DNA of 64,000 nucleotides from Paenibacillus oleatilyticus. Lineage in GTDB: Bacteria; Bacillota; Bacilli; Paenibacillales; NBRC-103111. A model generated the notes under the pieces. It saw only the letters and a program-made list of their open reading frames with translations, was not told the origin of the DNA and ran no database searches. Position 1 is the stretch's first letter. The number at the start of each line of letters is the position of its first letter. A program made the translations under genes and the position numbers. Location of the stretch: positions 1-64,000 of the forward strand of contig NZ_JAHNZO010000010.1 of the NCBI RefSeq assembly GCF_018998565.1, in the 5' to 3' direction. Positions 42,034 through 51,279 of this stretch are shown here, piece after piece.

Positions 42034-43344
42034 ATGAAAGGTGCACAACGATTGACGAAGGCATCGCTTTTCGCCGCTCTGGGCGTATCCGTGGCACTGT
42101 CCGGGTGCTCGCAAGCGCCGTCGTCCGGTGCAGCTGGCGGCAGCGCAGGCGGGGGGAACGGCCAAAAGGTGAAGCTGGTGTTTTGGAGCCATCAGGCGGA
42201 GGCATTCAACGATAATTATAAGAAGCTAATTGACAGCTACATGAAAGCGCATCCAAATGTGGAAATCAGCTATCAAAGCTTCCCGTACGACGTCTATAAC
42301 CAAAAGCTGAAAGCGTCGTTCTCCGCACAAAATCCGCCGGATATCGCCGAAGCGTTCGGCACGTGGGTGCCGGAATATTCCAAGAACGGCCTGTTGTCGG
42401 AGGTTCCGGGCGGTGAGGAAAGCGGAAAGGCATACTACGAGGCCCCGCTCGGCGGGTTTAAGTGGGACGGCAAGCTGTACGGGCTTCCGCTCGAATTCAA
42501 TATCGAGAACGGCGGCATGCTGGCGCATCCCAAAATGTTTAGCGACAAAGGACTCGCTTATCCGCCGAAGACATGGACGGAGCTGGTCGACAGCGCCAAG
42601 GCTTTGACGGTGCGCGACGGCAACGGGATGAAGGTGAAAGGCTTCGATTTCATCTCGGGGGACAACATCACGTTTACGTTCCTGTCGATGATTTTGCAGC
42701 AGAACGGCAAGTATTGGGGCAGCGACGGCCATGTCAATTTCCAGACGCCGGAGGCGGTGAAGGCGATGACGGCGCTCAAGGATCTGGTTGTGCGGGATCA
42801 AGTGACCGATCTGACGGCCTTCGGGGGACAGCTCGATTCATCCGACTACTTCTTCAAGGGCGGGGCGGCGATGACCTACCGCGGACCGTGGACGATTGCC
42901 GCTGGTCTCGACAATTACAAGGCCAAAGATTTCGAATACGTGTCGGTGCCGTCCTTTACCGACAATCCGCCGTCCTTTGCGGCCGAGTCCGGGTGGGGAC
43001 TGGTCGTTTCGAAGAAGAGCAAGGCGTCCAAGGAAGCGTGGGACTTCATTCAATTTCTCTCGTCGAAAGAAAATCTGAAGGCGTGGAACCTCGGCACTTT
43101 CACGGTACCGGCGAAGAAGGAGGTTGCGGAGGACCCGGAGTTCGTGAGCAAAAATCCGTTCATGAGGACATCCGTCGGCTTGCTGCCGCACGGGCAATGG
43201 ATCGGTCTCATCTGGGACCGCGACCATTTCTTTAAGCAAATCAACGATCATTTTCAGCTCATGGTCAGCGGGAAGGAAACGGTGGAAAACGGATTGAAAG
43301 CGATCGAGAAGGCCGTCAACGATAGTCAAGATCAACACAAGTAA
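42034..43344 (+). CDS. Sugar ABC transporter substrate-binding lipoprotein
   Basis: 436 residues from ATG 42034, with AAAGGGG seven bases upstream. Signal peptide with lipobox LSGC (lipidated Cys25), a Gly/Ser linker, then the extracellular solute-binding fold of family 1 (MalE-like: KLVFWSHQAEAFND near the start, FKGGAAMTYRGPW and WGLVVSKKSKASKEAW later). It captures an oligosaccharide at the outer face of the membrane and delivers it to the two permeases encoded next. No ATPase gene is in the operon, so a shared MsmX-type ATPase encoded elsewhere is likely. Confidence 0.92.
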   Translation: MKGAQRLTKASLFAALGVSVALSGCSQAPSSGAAGGSAGGGNGQKVKLVFWSHQAEAFNDNYKKLIDSYMKAHPNVEISYQSFPYDVYNQKLKASFSAQNPPDIAEAFGTWVPEYSKNGLLSEVPGGEESGKAYYEAPLGGFKWDGKLYGLPLEFNIENGGMLAHPKMFSDKGLAYPPKTWTELVDSAKALTVRDGNGMKVKGFDFISGDNITFTFLSMILQQNGKYWGSDGHVNFQTPEAVKAMTALKDLVVRDQVTDLTAFGGQLDSSDYFFKGGAAMTYRGPWTIAAGLDNYKAKDFEYVSVPSFTDNPPSFAAESGWGLVVSKKSKASKEAWDFIQFLSSKENLKAWNLGTFTVPAKKEVAEDPEFVSKNPFMRTSVGLLPHGQWIGLIWDRDHFFKQINDHFQLMVSGKETVENGLKAIEKAVNDSQDQHK

Positions 43345-43361
43345 ACCGGGAGTGTTAAGGG

Positions 43362-44300
43362 ATGGAAAACAGCTCTAGTATACCCAGCAAGCCCGGCGGC
43401 AAAGCGCTCCGGAGCAGCGCAGCCGCCCAATACCGCAAGGAAAAACGGTTCGCGTTCGTATCCTTGACGCCGATTCTGCTGCTGTTCGGCCTGTTCGCCT
43501 TCGCTCCGATCGCCTGGAGCCTGATCTTATCGTTCTATAAATTCAGCCCGCTGGCGGACCAATCGCCTTTTGTCGGATTGGACAATTATGTCCGGCTGTT
43601 TCACGACGCCATCTTCTTGAAATCGCTATGGGTGACGTTCAAGTTCGTCGCGTTCACGGTCGTCGTCAACATTGTCATTACACTGCTGATTGCGCTTGGG
43701 ATTCACCGGGTCCGGTCGCGGCGGCTGCGCAGCGTGTTCCGCACCGTCTTTTTCCTGCCTGCGATTGCGCCGCTGTCCGGGTCGGCCGTCGTCTGGGGGA
43801 CGATGTTCAGCGATCAAGGCCTGTTCAATCTGGTGCTGAGCAAGCTGCACATCCCGCCGGTGCATTGGCTGAGCGATCCGAACTATGCGCTGCTGTCGGT
43901 TATTATGATGACGCTGTGGGCGGACATCGGCTACAATATCGTCCTGTTCATCGCCGGGCTCGATTCGATCCCCGACATGTACTACGAAGCGGCGACGCTC
44001 GACGGGGCGAGCCGATGGCACATGTTCCGGCATATCACGCTGCCGCTGCTGAGCCGCTCGACGCTGTTCGTGACGGTCACGACCGTCGTCTCGTATTTCC
44101 AGGCGTTCCCCCAATTCCAAGTCATGACCAAGGGGGAGCCGTTCAACGAAACGCGGGTGCTCGCGCTGAACATCTACGATCAGGCGTTCGGCAACTCGAA
44201 TATGGGCTACGCTTCGGCGATGGCGGCGGTGTTTTTGCTTATTATTTTGCTGGTGACGCTGCTGCAGCTACGATGGGGACGATCCCAATGGGAGCATTGA
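43362..44300 (+). CDS. Sugar ABC permease, MalF-like
   Basis: 312 residues from ATG 43362. Six transmembrane helices, an N-terminal cytoplasmic tail rich in Ser and Arg/Lys, and the EAA loop YEAATLDGASRWHMFRHITLP that contacts the ATPase. It is the first channel subunit of the importer, in an operon between the binding protein and MalG-like genes. Confidence 0.92.
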   Translation: MENSSSIPSKPGGKALRSSAAAQYRKEKRFAFVSLTPILLLFGLFAFAPIAWSLILSFYKFSPLADQSPFVGLDNYVRLFHDAIFLKSLWVTFKFVAFTVVVNIVITLLIALGIHRVRSRRLRSVFRTVFFLPAIAPLSGSAVVWGTMFSDQGLFNLVLSKLHIPPVHWLSDPNYALLSVIMMTLWADIGYNIVLFIAGLDSIPDMYYEAATLDGASRWHMFRHITLPLLSRSTLFVTVTTVVSYFQAFPQFQVMTKGEPFNETRVLALNIYDQAFGNSNMGYASAMAAVFLLIILLVTLLQLRWGRSQWEH

Positions 44301-44316
44301 GAGGAGGCTGCGGAAC

Positions 44317-45141
44317 ATGAAAACGAAAACGACCCTGTTCGACGGCGTGCTGATCGCGGTTTTAACCGTGGCCGCCTGCATTATGCTGCTTCCTTACGTG
44401 TGGATGGTGCTCTCATCGCTCAAAAGCAACATGGAGATCATCTCCGCGACGCCGACGCTGCTGCCCGAGCAGCCGAGCTTTGCCGGGTATGAGACGGTGT
44501 TCCGGGAGGCGCCGTTCTGGAGATGGCTGGCGAACAGCGCGGTCACTTCGGTTCTGGTTACGGCCGCGACGTTGTTCACGAGCGCGCTCGCCGGTTACAT
44601 TTTCGCCAAGTACGAATTTCCGGGCAAAAAGGTACTGTTTGTTCTTGTGCTTGGGACGATGATGATTCCGTTCCAGGTCATTATGATCCCGACGTATCTG
44701 ATCGTCTCCAAGCTGGGCCTGATCAACCATCTGGCGGCGGTCATCCTGCCCAATCTGGTCAGCTCGTACGGCGTCTTTCTGGCGAAGCAGTTTATCGAGG
44801 ATATTCCGAAGGATCTGATGGAGGCGGCCCGGATCGACGGAGCGGGCGAGCTGAAGGTGATGTGGCGGATCATTACGCCGCTGATTATGCCGATGCTGTC
44901 GGCGCTTGGGATTTTTACGTTCATGGCGTCGTGGAACAATTATTTGTGGCCGCTGATTGTGCTCAACGATACGGACAACATGACGGTTCCGCTCGCGCTG
45001 GTCTTTTTCAACGGGGCGCATACGGTCAACTACAATGTGGTCATGTCCGCCGCCGTGCTGATTACGGTTCCGGTTATTATCGTGTTCCTGATTTTCCAGA
45101 AGCAGTTTATTAAGGGTCTGACAATGACGGGGATGAAGTGA
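44317..45141 (+). CDS. Sugar ABC permease, MalG-like
   Basis: 274 residues from ATG 44317, with GAGGAGG upstream. Six helices and the EAA loop MEAARIDGAGELKVMWRIITP. It forms the heterodimeric channel with the preceding permease. Confidence 0.92.
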   Translation: MKTKTTLFDGVLIAVLTVAACIMLLPYVWMVLSSLKSNMEIISATPTLLPEQPSFAGYETVFREAPFWRWLANSAVTSVLVTAATLFTSALAGYIFAKYEFPGKKVLFVLVLGTMMIPFQVIMIPTYLIVSKLGLINHLAAVILPNLVSSYGVFLAKQFIEDIPKDLMEAARIDGAGELKVMWRIITPLIMPMLSALGIFTFMASWNNYLWPLIVLNDTDNMTVPLALVFFNGAHTVNYNVVMSAAVLITVPVIIVFLIFQKQFIKGLTMTGMK

Positions 45142-45180
45142 GTTTTACATATGTAAACAAAAGGACGGGAGAAGAGAACT

Positions 45181-46482
45181 ATGACAAAAATTGCGATTAT
45201 CGGAGCAGGAAGCGCGTTTACCCGGGAGATTGTGATGGATATTTTCGGGATTTCCGGCATGGACGAGGGGATTATCGCCTTGGTCGATATCGATCCGGCC
45301 CGGCTCGCCATTGCGCGCGGATTGGTCGAGCGCATTGTTGAGATGACGGGTAAACGCTGGCAGGTGCTGGCGTCGACGGACCGCCGGGAGGTGCTGGTCG
45401 GCTCGAATTTTGTAATTAACCAGATCGAGGTCGTCGGATTGGAGACGGTCAAGTACGAATTCGAAATTCCGCTAAAATACGGCGTCAAGCAGTGCATCGG
45501 CGATACGCTGGGGCCCGGCGGCTTGTTCAAAACGCTGCGCACGCTGCCGAGCTGGATCGAGATCGTCCGGGATGTGGAGGAGCTGTGCCCGGATACGATC
45601 ATTCTGAACTATACGAATCCGATGTCGGCGGTCACGCTGCTGACGTCGCGCATTACGGATATTCCGGTCGTCGGACTGTGCCATTCGATTCAAAATTCGT
45701 CGCGCCAGCTGGCGAAGTACGCTGGCGTTCCGTACGAGGAATTGAAGTGGAGAGCGGGCGGCATCAACCATATGTCCTGGTTCGTCGAATTGACGCATCA
45801 AGGGAAAGACTTGTATCCGGTGCTGCTCGACAAAATTCAGGACCCGGAGCTGCTGCGCAAAGACCCGGTCCGTTTCGACGCCATGAAGTACCTTGGCGCG
45901 TTCGTTTCCGAATCGAGCGGCCATTTCTCGGAATACATTCCGTATTACCGCAAAAGGCAGGATTTGATCGACCAGCATTGCAGCACGGGGTATAACGGAG
46001 CCACCGGCTTTTATGCGAACAACTGGCCGATTTGGCGGAAGACGAACGACGACGAAATTTTGCAGCAGCTGTCGGGCGAGCTTCCGCTCGAAATGAAGTC
46101 GAGCCATGAGTACGCCGCCGTCATCATCGAGGCGATGGTGAAGAACGAGCCGAAGGTCATTTACGGCAACGTCGTCAATCAAGGGCTAATCTCGAACCTG
46201 CCGCAGGATGGCGTCGTCGAGGTCGCCTGCATGGTGGACCGCAACGGCGTGAATCCGTGCCGCTTCGGCCGGCTGCCGGAGCATTTGGCCGCCTTGTGCC
46301 GCAGCAACATGGCGTTCTTTGAGCTGGCCGTATCGGCCGTACTGGAACGGGACAAAGACATGGCGCTGCACGCGCTGATGGTCGATCCGCTTACTTCCGC
46401 CGTCTGCTCGCTTGATGAGATCAAGGCGATGTTCGAGGAGCTGTACGAAGCGGAGCGCGCGTTCGTGCCGGAGCTGAAATAG
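45181..46482 (+). CDS. Glycoside hydrolase family 4 (alpha-galactosidase/glucosidase type)
   Basis: 433 residues from ATG 45181. NAD-binding N terminus KIAIIGAGSAFT, the family segments NYTNPMSA and GLCHSIQ (metal-binding Cys) and the catalytic GINHMSW are intact. GH4 enzymes use NAD+ and Mn(2+) to split alpha-galactosides, alpha-glucosides or glucuronides through an oxidised intermediate in the cytoplasm. GLCHS is the form seen in MelA-like and alpha-glucuronidase members rather than in the phospho-glycosidases, and there is no PTS gene here. It acts on sugar imported by the ABC system. Substrate alpha-galactoside or related. Confidence 0.88.
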   Translation: MTKIAIIGAGSAFTREIVMDIFGISGMDEGIIALVDIDPARLAIARGLVERIVEMTGKRWQVLASTDRREVLVGSNFVINQIEVVGLETVKYEFEIPLKYGVKQCIGDTLGPGGLFKTLRTLPSWIEIVRDVEELCPDTIILNYTNPMSAVTLLTSRITDIPVVGLCHSIQNSSRQLAKYAGVPYEELKWRAGGINHMSWFVELTHQGKDLYPVLLDKIQDPELLRKDPVRFDAMKYLGAFVSESSGHFSEYIPYYRKRQDLIDQHCSTGYNGATGFYANNWPIWRKTNDDEILQQLSGELPLEMKSSHEYAAVIIEAMVKNEPKVIYGNVVNQGLISNLPQDGVVEVACMVDRNGVNPCRFGRLPEHLAALCRSNMAFFELAVSAVLERDKDMALHALMVDPLTSAVCSLDEIKAMFEELYEAERAFVPELK

Positions 46483-46502
46483 AAAAAAGGGAGGAAGAAA
46501 CC

Positions 46503-47438
46503 ATGTCTGTCGTCGTGCTTGGCGAATTGAACGTAGATATCATTATTTCGGGGAACGATCTGATGCCCGAATGGAACCGGGAGAAGCTGATCGACTCGTT
46601 CGACATCGTGCTCGGCTCCTCCTCGGCCATTACGGCGTGCGCGCTGGCCGGACTCGGGCAGGACGTCCGGTTCGTCAGCGTCGTGGGCGATGACGATTTC
46701 GGCCGGTTCTGCATCCGCGAGCTGGAGCGAATGGGCGTCGATACGGCGCATGTGAAGCTCGATCCGGAGCTGAAAACCGGCGTGACCATGTCCTTCTCGA
46801 CCCCGAGCGACCGGGGGCTGATGACGTATCCGGGCAGCATTCCGATGCTGCAGCCGCAGGATGTGCCGGATACGCTGCTGAAGCAGGCGGCTCACGTGCA
46901 TTTTGGCTCGTATTTCCTGCAGGACGGCATGCGCGATCATTGGAAGCCGCTGTTCGAAACCGTGCGCAGCCAGGGAAGCAGCACGTCGTTCGACACGGGA
47001 TGGGACGTGCGCCAGCAGTGGCACCGGGCTTCGATTCATGCGCTGCTCGGCGCTACGGATCTGTTTATCCCGAGCGAAGAGGAGCTGCTGCACATTTACG
47101 GTGCCGCGACGCTCGAAGCGGTGTGGGAGCTGCTGCCGCCGGACGCGCGGCTGGTGGCGGTCAAGCGCGGCGCGGCCGGCGCAGCGCTGTTTCAGCCGGA
47201 CACGACGCCGATGTCCGTCAAAGCCTACGATATCGTCCCGGTCGATACGACGGGGGCGGGGGACGCCTTTAACGCCGGGCTGATCCACGCCTATCTGGGC
47301 GGCCAGCGGGGCGAAGCGCTTCTCCGCTACGCCTGCGCCTGCGGGGCGATCGCCACGCAGGGCGTCGGCGGAACGGGACGGCTGCCAACCGTGGAAGCGG
47401 TGGAGCGGTTGCAGACTTCCGTGGCGATCCGAAGCTGA
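46503..47438 (+). CDS. PfkB-family carbohydrate kinase
   Basis: 311 residues from ATG 46503, with AGGGAGG upstream. Ribokinase-like fold: N-terminal GELNVDIIISGNDLMPEW, and the C-terminal anion-hole motif DTTGAGDAFNAG with the catalytic Asp. It phosphorylates the sugar freed by the GH4 enzyme or a related one. Last gene of the operon, closed by a hairpin with a T-run. Confidence 0.9.
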   Translation: MSVVVLGELNVDIIISGNDLMPEWNREKLIDSFDIVLGSSSAITACALAGLGQDVRFVSVVGDDDFGRFCIRELERMGVDTAHVKLDPELKTGVTMSFSTPSDRGLMTYPGSIPMLQPQDVPDTLLKQAAHVHFGSYFLQDGMRDHWKPLFETVRSQGSSTSFDTGWDVRQQWHRASIHALLGATDLFIPSEEELLHIYGAATLEAVWELLPPDARLVAVKRGAAGAALFQPDTTPMSVKAYDIVPVDTTGAGDAFNAGLIHAYLGGQRGEALLRYACACGAIATQGVGGTGRLPTVEAVERLQTSVAIRS

Positions 47439-47465
47439 GGCGCAGTTCATGAGACGCGGGCGGCC

Positions 47466-47484
47466 TGTCTTCGGGACATTTTTT
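47466..47484 (+). terminator. Short terminator after the sugar operon
   Basis: TGTC (47466-47469) pairs with GACA (47475-47478) over a TTCGG loop, followed by TTTTTT. A larger GGCGGCC/GGCCGCC pairing (47459-47498) would enclose it. Confidence 0.55.
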
Positions 47485-47615
47485 ACAAGGGGGCCGCCTG
47501 ACGTTCAGCTAAAGGAGGTGGTGCGCACCGGGCGACAGAAGTGGTTTTAGGGGAAGTCTGCAATGCAGCAGGTAATAACTATGCCGAAATTCAACGTTAA
47601 AGGAGATGAACGTTT

Positions 47616-49175
47616 GTGATCCGAATTCGAAATCAGGCGCCTCGCGTCATTGCCGCCGCCGCCATCCTTTTCGGCATGCTGGCAGCAAGTGTGGGAACGC
47701 CCCAAGCGCAAGCGAATCCCGTGACGTACTATGTGTCGACGTCAGGCAGCGACAGCAATCCCGGCACGAGCAGCAGCGCCCCGTGGAAAACGCTCCAATA
47801 TGCTGCCGATCATGCCGCCCCGGGGAGCACTGTCTATGTATTGGGCGGCGTGTACAACCAGAAGCTGAAGATTACAAAATCCGGATCGGCCGCCGCCGGC
47901 CCGATCACCTTCGAGAGCTCTCCGGCCCAAGCGGCGATTATCGACGGAACCGGCTTGTCCGTGTCCGGCAGCGAGGGTCTCGTGGACATTGCCGATGCCA
48001 GCTACGTCACGCTCAAAGGCTTCGAAATCCGCAACTACGCAACATCGGCCAAGGGCAAAATGCCGGTCGGCATCTTCGTCCACGGAGCGGGCAGCCATAT
48101 CGAGCTTCGCAACAACAACGTTCACCACATTAAGAACACCGCGACGCTCGGTTCGGATTTGGCCGGCCGGGATGCGCACGGTATTGCCGTGTACGGCACG
48201 AAAGCACCGGCAGCGCTGGAGCGTGTCGTCATCGACGGTAATACGCTGAGCGATCTGGTGCTCGGTTCCAGCGAATCGTTGGTGGTGAACGGGAATGTCG
48301 ATTCGTTCGAAATTACGAATAATCTCATTCACGACAACGACAATATCGGGATCGACGTCATCGGCTTTGAGGGAAAAGCGCCTAACCCGGCGTACGACCA
48401 AGCCCGGAATGGCCTGATTCGCGGCAATACCGTCTACAACATTACGTCCAACAACAACCCTTCCTACGGCAAAAAGCTTCCGAACGATTCGAACGCGGCG
48501 GGCGGTATCTATGTGGACGGCGGAAAAGACACCGTGATCGAGCAAAATTACAGCTACAACAACGACATCGGCATTGAAATCGCCAGCGAGCATCAAGGAA
48601 AATCGACCAGCGGCGTCACGATCCGTAACAACCTGGTGTACGGCAACCGGTATACAGGCATAGCCATGGGCGGATACGATACGAAGCGGGGATCGACGGT
48701 CAATTGTATCGTCGTCAACAATACGCTGTATAAGAACGATACGAAAAATCTCGGCGGCGGCCAACTGCTGCTTCAATACGACACGCAGAACAACATCGTT
48801 AAAAACAATATTATGGTGGCCAGCGCATCGAACATTTTGATTTATAACGAATATACGAAAAACAGCGGCAATGTTGTCGATTATAACTTGTACTTTGCGC
48901 CGGGAGGCAATTCGAATGCAACGTGGACTTGGAAAAACAAGGAATACACCGGTTTTGCCGCCTATAAGTCGGGGACGGGGAACGATGCGCACTTGAAGTT
49001 TGCCGATCCCGGGTTTGTGAACGCATCGGCAAACAATTTTCATTTGAAAGCGACCTCTCCTGCGATTAACGCCGGGTCGACGGAACCGGCCATCATTGGC
49101 GGCGCGGATCTCGACGGGCAGCCGAGAGTGCAGGGAAGCGGCGTCGATATCGGCGCGTACGAAGTCACGCCTTGA
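47616..49175 (+). CDS. Secreted right-handed parallel beta-helix protein
   Basis: 519 residues from GTG 47616, with AAAGGAG (47599-47605) upstream. Signal peptide (about 1-33, ending PQAQA), then the YYVSTSGSDSNPGTS and WKTLQYAADHAAPGSTVYV opening typical of pectate-lyase-like or DUF1565 beta-helix proteins. Asn-rich rungs (RNNNVHHI, ITNNLIHDND, IRNNLVYGNRYTG) fill the middle and the end is DLDGQPRVQGSGVDIGAYE. It is probably an extracellular polysaccharide lyase or binding protein. The neighbouring sugar operon suggests, but does not prove, that its products feed that system. Confidence 0.82.
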   Translation: MIRIRNQAPRVIAAAAILFGMLAASVGTPQAQANPVTYYVSTSGSDSNPGTSSSAPWKTLQYAADHAAPGSTVYVLGGVYNQKLKITKSGSAAAGPITFESSPAQAAIIDGTGLSVSGSEGLVDIADASYVTLKGFEIRNYATSAKGKMPVGIFVHGAGSHIELRNNNVHHIKNTATLGSDLAGRDAHGIAVYGTKAPAALERVVIDGNTLSDLVLGSSESLVVNGNVDSFEITNNLIHDNDNIGIDVIGFEGKAPNPAYDQARNGLIRGNTVYNITSNNNPSYGKKLPNDSNAAGGIYVDGGKDTVIEQNYSYNNDIGIEIASEHQGKSTSGVTIRNNLVYGNRYTGIAMGGYDTKRGSTVNCIVVNNTLYKNDTKNLGGGQLLLQYDTQNNIVKNNIMVASASNILIYNEYTKNSGNVVDYNLYFAPGGNSNATWTWKNKEYTGFAAYKSGTGNDAHLKFADPGFVNASANNFHLKATSPAINAGSTEPAIIGGADLDGQPRVQGSGVDIGAYEVTP

Positions 49176-49206
49176 ATTGGAATGCGTTATGATAACCAAA
49201 TAAATC

Positions 49207-49254
49207 CGGGAGAGCGCCGTATGCCGTATGGATGCGGAAGCTCTCCCGTTTTTT
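49207..49254 (+). terminator. Terminator after the beta-helix gene
   Basis: CGGGAGAGC (49207-49215) pairs with GCTCTCCCG (49240-49248), followed by TTTTTT. Confidence 0.88.
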
Positions 49255-49268
49255 ATTTTACCAGACTG

Positions 49269-51032
49269 TTATGGCTCGATGCCGTACTGCTCGATCTTCC
49301 GGTACAGCGTCGTCCGGCCGATGTCGAGGAGGGCAGCGGATTTGCTCAGGTTCCAGCCGGTCGACTGCAGCGCCCGCTGGATCGCCCCGATTTCCGCATC
49401 CTTTAATGTCGGCACGGACGGGCCGTCATTCCGGTATTCATAGGTGTCCGTTTGGTCGAGCTCGTCAAAATGCAGATGCTCGGGACGGATCGGCCCTTCT
49501 CCTGCGAGGAACGAAGCTTGCAACAGTACGCCGTGCAGCTCGCGGATATTGCCGGGCCAGCTATAGCGCAGCAGCTTGCGCTTCGTTTCTTCCGGCAGCT
49601 GGCGGTAAGGGCAGCCGTTCTTCTGCAGCCAATGCTCGACGAGCGTCAGCAGATCGGAGCGTTCCCGCAAGGAAGGCAGCGTGATCTGGATGCCCTTCAG
49701 CCGGTAGTACAAGTCCGCGCGGAAGCGTCCTTCCTTGATTTCCAGCGGCAAATGCTTGTGCGTGGCCGCAACGATCCGCACATCGATACGTCTCGATTTG
49801 GTGCTGCCGACAGGCGTGACGGTACGCTCCTGCAGCACGCGCAGCAGCGCGGCCTGTGCGCGCAGTGACATGTCTCCGATTTCGTCCAAAAAAATCGTTC
49901 CCGTATGCGCCGCCTCGAATTTACCCGTACTGCCTTCCCGGTTTGCTCCCGTGAACGCTCCGCGCTCGTAGCCGAACCATTCGCTTTCGACCAGACTATC
50001 CGGAATCGCGCCGCAGTTCACGGCGATGAAAGGGCGGTCTGCCCGCAGACTTGCCGAGTGGATCGATTGGGCGAACAGTTCTTTGCCCGTACCGCTTTCG
50101 CCGAGCAGGAGGACGGGAATATCGGTGAGTGCCGCTTTGGAGGCCAGTTCCTTCTTTTCCACAAAATTGGAGCACGTCCCGGCAATGTCAGAGAAGCTGT
50201 AGAGGCCGTGACGGCCTTCTTGCGGCTTGCGGACAGCGACGGAGCGCCAGACGGTGCGGCTGCTGTCTTGGATGGTTTTGACGGAGAAGCCTTCGATGCC
50301 GTTGAACGGCTTGCCGATCGCATCTTTGCCTACGGCACGCAGCGCCGCCTGGTTCGCCCGAATGATCCGGTTGTCCCTGTCGAGCGACAGCAGCGGGAGC
50401 GGGTTATGGTTCGCAGTGAATTCAAGCTCTTGAAGCGTAACGAGCTGATCCTGCTTCGCTTCCTCCAGCAGCAGCCGGTTTTGCAGCGATTCCGCGACCA
50501 TGACGGCAAGGGTCAGACTGTATTGGTGGTAGGTTTCCCGTTTGCCGCTGAAATTGATGACGCCGATCAGCTCGCCTGTCGGACTGAAAATCGGGGAAGA
50601 AGCACAGGTAAGAAAAGCGTTGGCCCGGCAAAAATGCTCCGCCGCATGGACGCGGACGGGAATTTTTTCGGTGATGGCGACGCCGATCGCATTGGTGCCT
50701 TTGCGTTTCTCGTCCCATACGGCCCCGACCTGAAGCTGAACAGCTTCCGCCCGTTTCGAAAAGCCGGGGTCCCCGGCAGCGTACAGAATGCAGCCTTGGG
50801 CATCGATGAGCAGGGCCGTTTGGCCGGATTGCTGAATAAAAGGTTTGATCGTGTCGAAAATTTGCGAGGCATGACGAACGAGTGTTTCGTTTTCTTTCAA
50901 TCGCTCCTGAAAGAGCTTTCCGGTCAGCAGACGGTCATCAAACGGGTCGGTCGGCTTCAATCCGTACCGCTGGCAGCGCTTCCATGAGCTGGCTACAACC
51001 TCCGAATAAGTCTGAATGTCCAAGGATGACAA
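49269..51032 (-). CDS. Sigma-54-dependent activator, AcoR-like
   Basis: 587 residues from TTG 51032; GGAGGTG sits eight bases upstream, whereas the longer in-frame TTG/ATG at 51056/51053 has no ribosome site and would contain the GGAGG in its own codons. A GAF-type sensor domain (about 60-190), a PAS-like domain (about 200-290), an AAA+ domain with Walker A GESGTGKE and the sigma-54 contact loop GAFTGA, and a Fis-type C-terminal helix-turn-helix. It drives open-complex formation at -24/-12 promoters. The divergent adh operon has such a promoter, so it is the likely target, perhaps induced by alcohol, acetoin or aldehyde. Confidence 0.93.
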   Translation of the reverse strand: MSSLDIQTYSEVVASSWKRCQRYGLKPTDPFDDRLLTGKLFQERLKENETLVRHASQIFDTIKPFIQQSGQTALLIDAQGCILYAAGDPGFSKRAEAVQLQVGAVWDEKRKGTNAIGVAITEKIPVRVHAAEHFCRANAFLTCASSPIFSPTGELIGVINFSGKRETYHQYSLTLAVMVAESLQNRLLLEEAKQDQLVTLQELEFTANHNPLPLLSLDRDNRIIRANQAALRAVGKDAIGKPFNGIEGFSVKTIQDSSRTVWRSVAVRKPQEGRHGLYSFSDIAGTCSNFVEKKELASKAALTDIPVLLLGESGTGKELFAQSIHSASLRADRPFIAVNCGAIPDSLVESEWFGYERGAFTGANREGSTGKFEAAHTGTIFLDEIGDMSLRAQAALLRVLQERTVTPVGSTKSRRIDVRIVAATHKHLPLEIKEGRFRADLYYRLKGIQITLPSLRERSDLLTLVEHWLQKNGCPYRQLPEETKRKLLRYSWPGNIRELHGVLLQASFLAGEGPIRPEHLHFDELDQTDTYEYRNDGPSVPTLKDAEIGAIQRALQSTGWNLSKSAALLDIGRTTLYRKIEQYGIEP

Positions 51033-51110
51033 GAAAGACACCTCCGGAAACATCAATATAAGTATAGAATATCACAACCTGCAAAGGTTCACCAATTGTT
51101 CACAGTAATT

Positions 51111-51159
51111 GTTCCATTTTGAACCGGAAAGAACGGAGGAAGTGTTCCGGAATGAAACA
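51111..51159. promoter_or_regulatory. Probable upstream activator sites for the adh operon
   Basis: Two dyads: GTTCCATTTTGAAC (51111-51124, arms GTTC/GAAC) and TGTTCCGGAATGAAACA (51143-51159, outer arms TGTT/AACA, inner palindrome TTCCGGAA). They lie about 55-105 bases upstream of the -24 box, where enhancer-binding proteins bind. Confidence 0.55.
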
Positions 51160-51212
51160 ACTTTTAATAAAACGCTTACAAAACTTCCTTGTGTGACGCG
51201 GCTCACTCGTAT

Positions 51213-51228
51213 TGGCACGCTTTTTGCT
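51213..51228 (+). promoter_or_regulatory. Sigma-54 (-24/-12) promoter of the adh operon
   Basis: TGGCACGCTTTTTGCT matches the sigma-54 consensus TGGCACG-N4-TTGCW, with GG (51214-51215) and GC (51226-51227) exactly ten bases apart. It is 52 bases before the adh start codon. Confidence 0.92.
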
Positions 51229-51279
51229 TTATTTATAGCGAAGTCAAAAAACATATCTCAAGGGGAGGAATTCATCAAG

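Noticed and set aside
47459..47498. GGCGGCC/GGCCGCC long stem after the PfkB gene as a riboswitch
   Set aside because: No conserved aptamer sequence is visible; the small TTCGG-loop hairpin with T-run inside explains the region as a terminator.
47511..47550. Nine-codon frame (GTG 47521 to TAG 47550) after AAAGGAGG, with the palindrome GGTGCGCACC
   Set aside because: The ribosome site is only two bases from the start and no attenuator hairpin follows; a leader peptide is possible but not supported.
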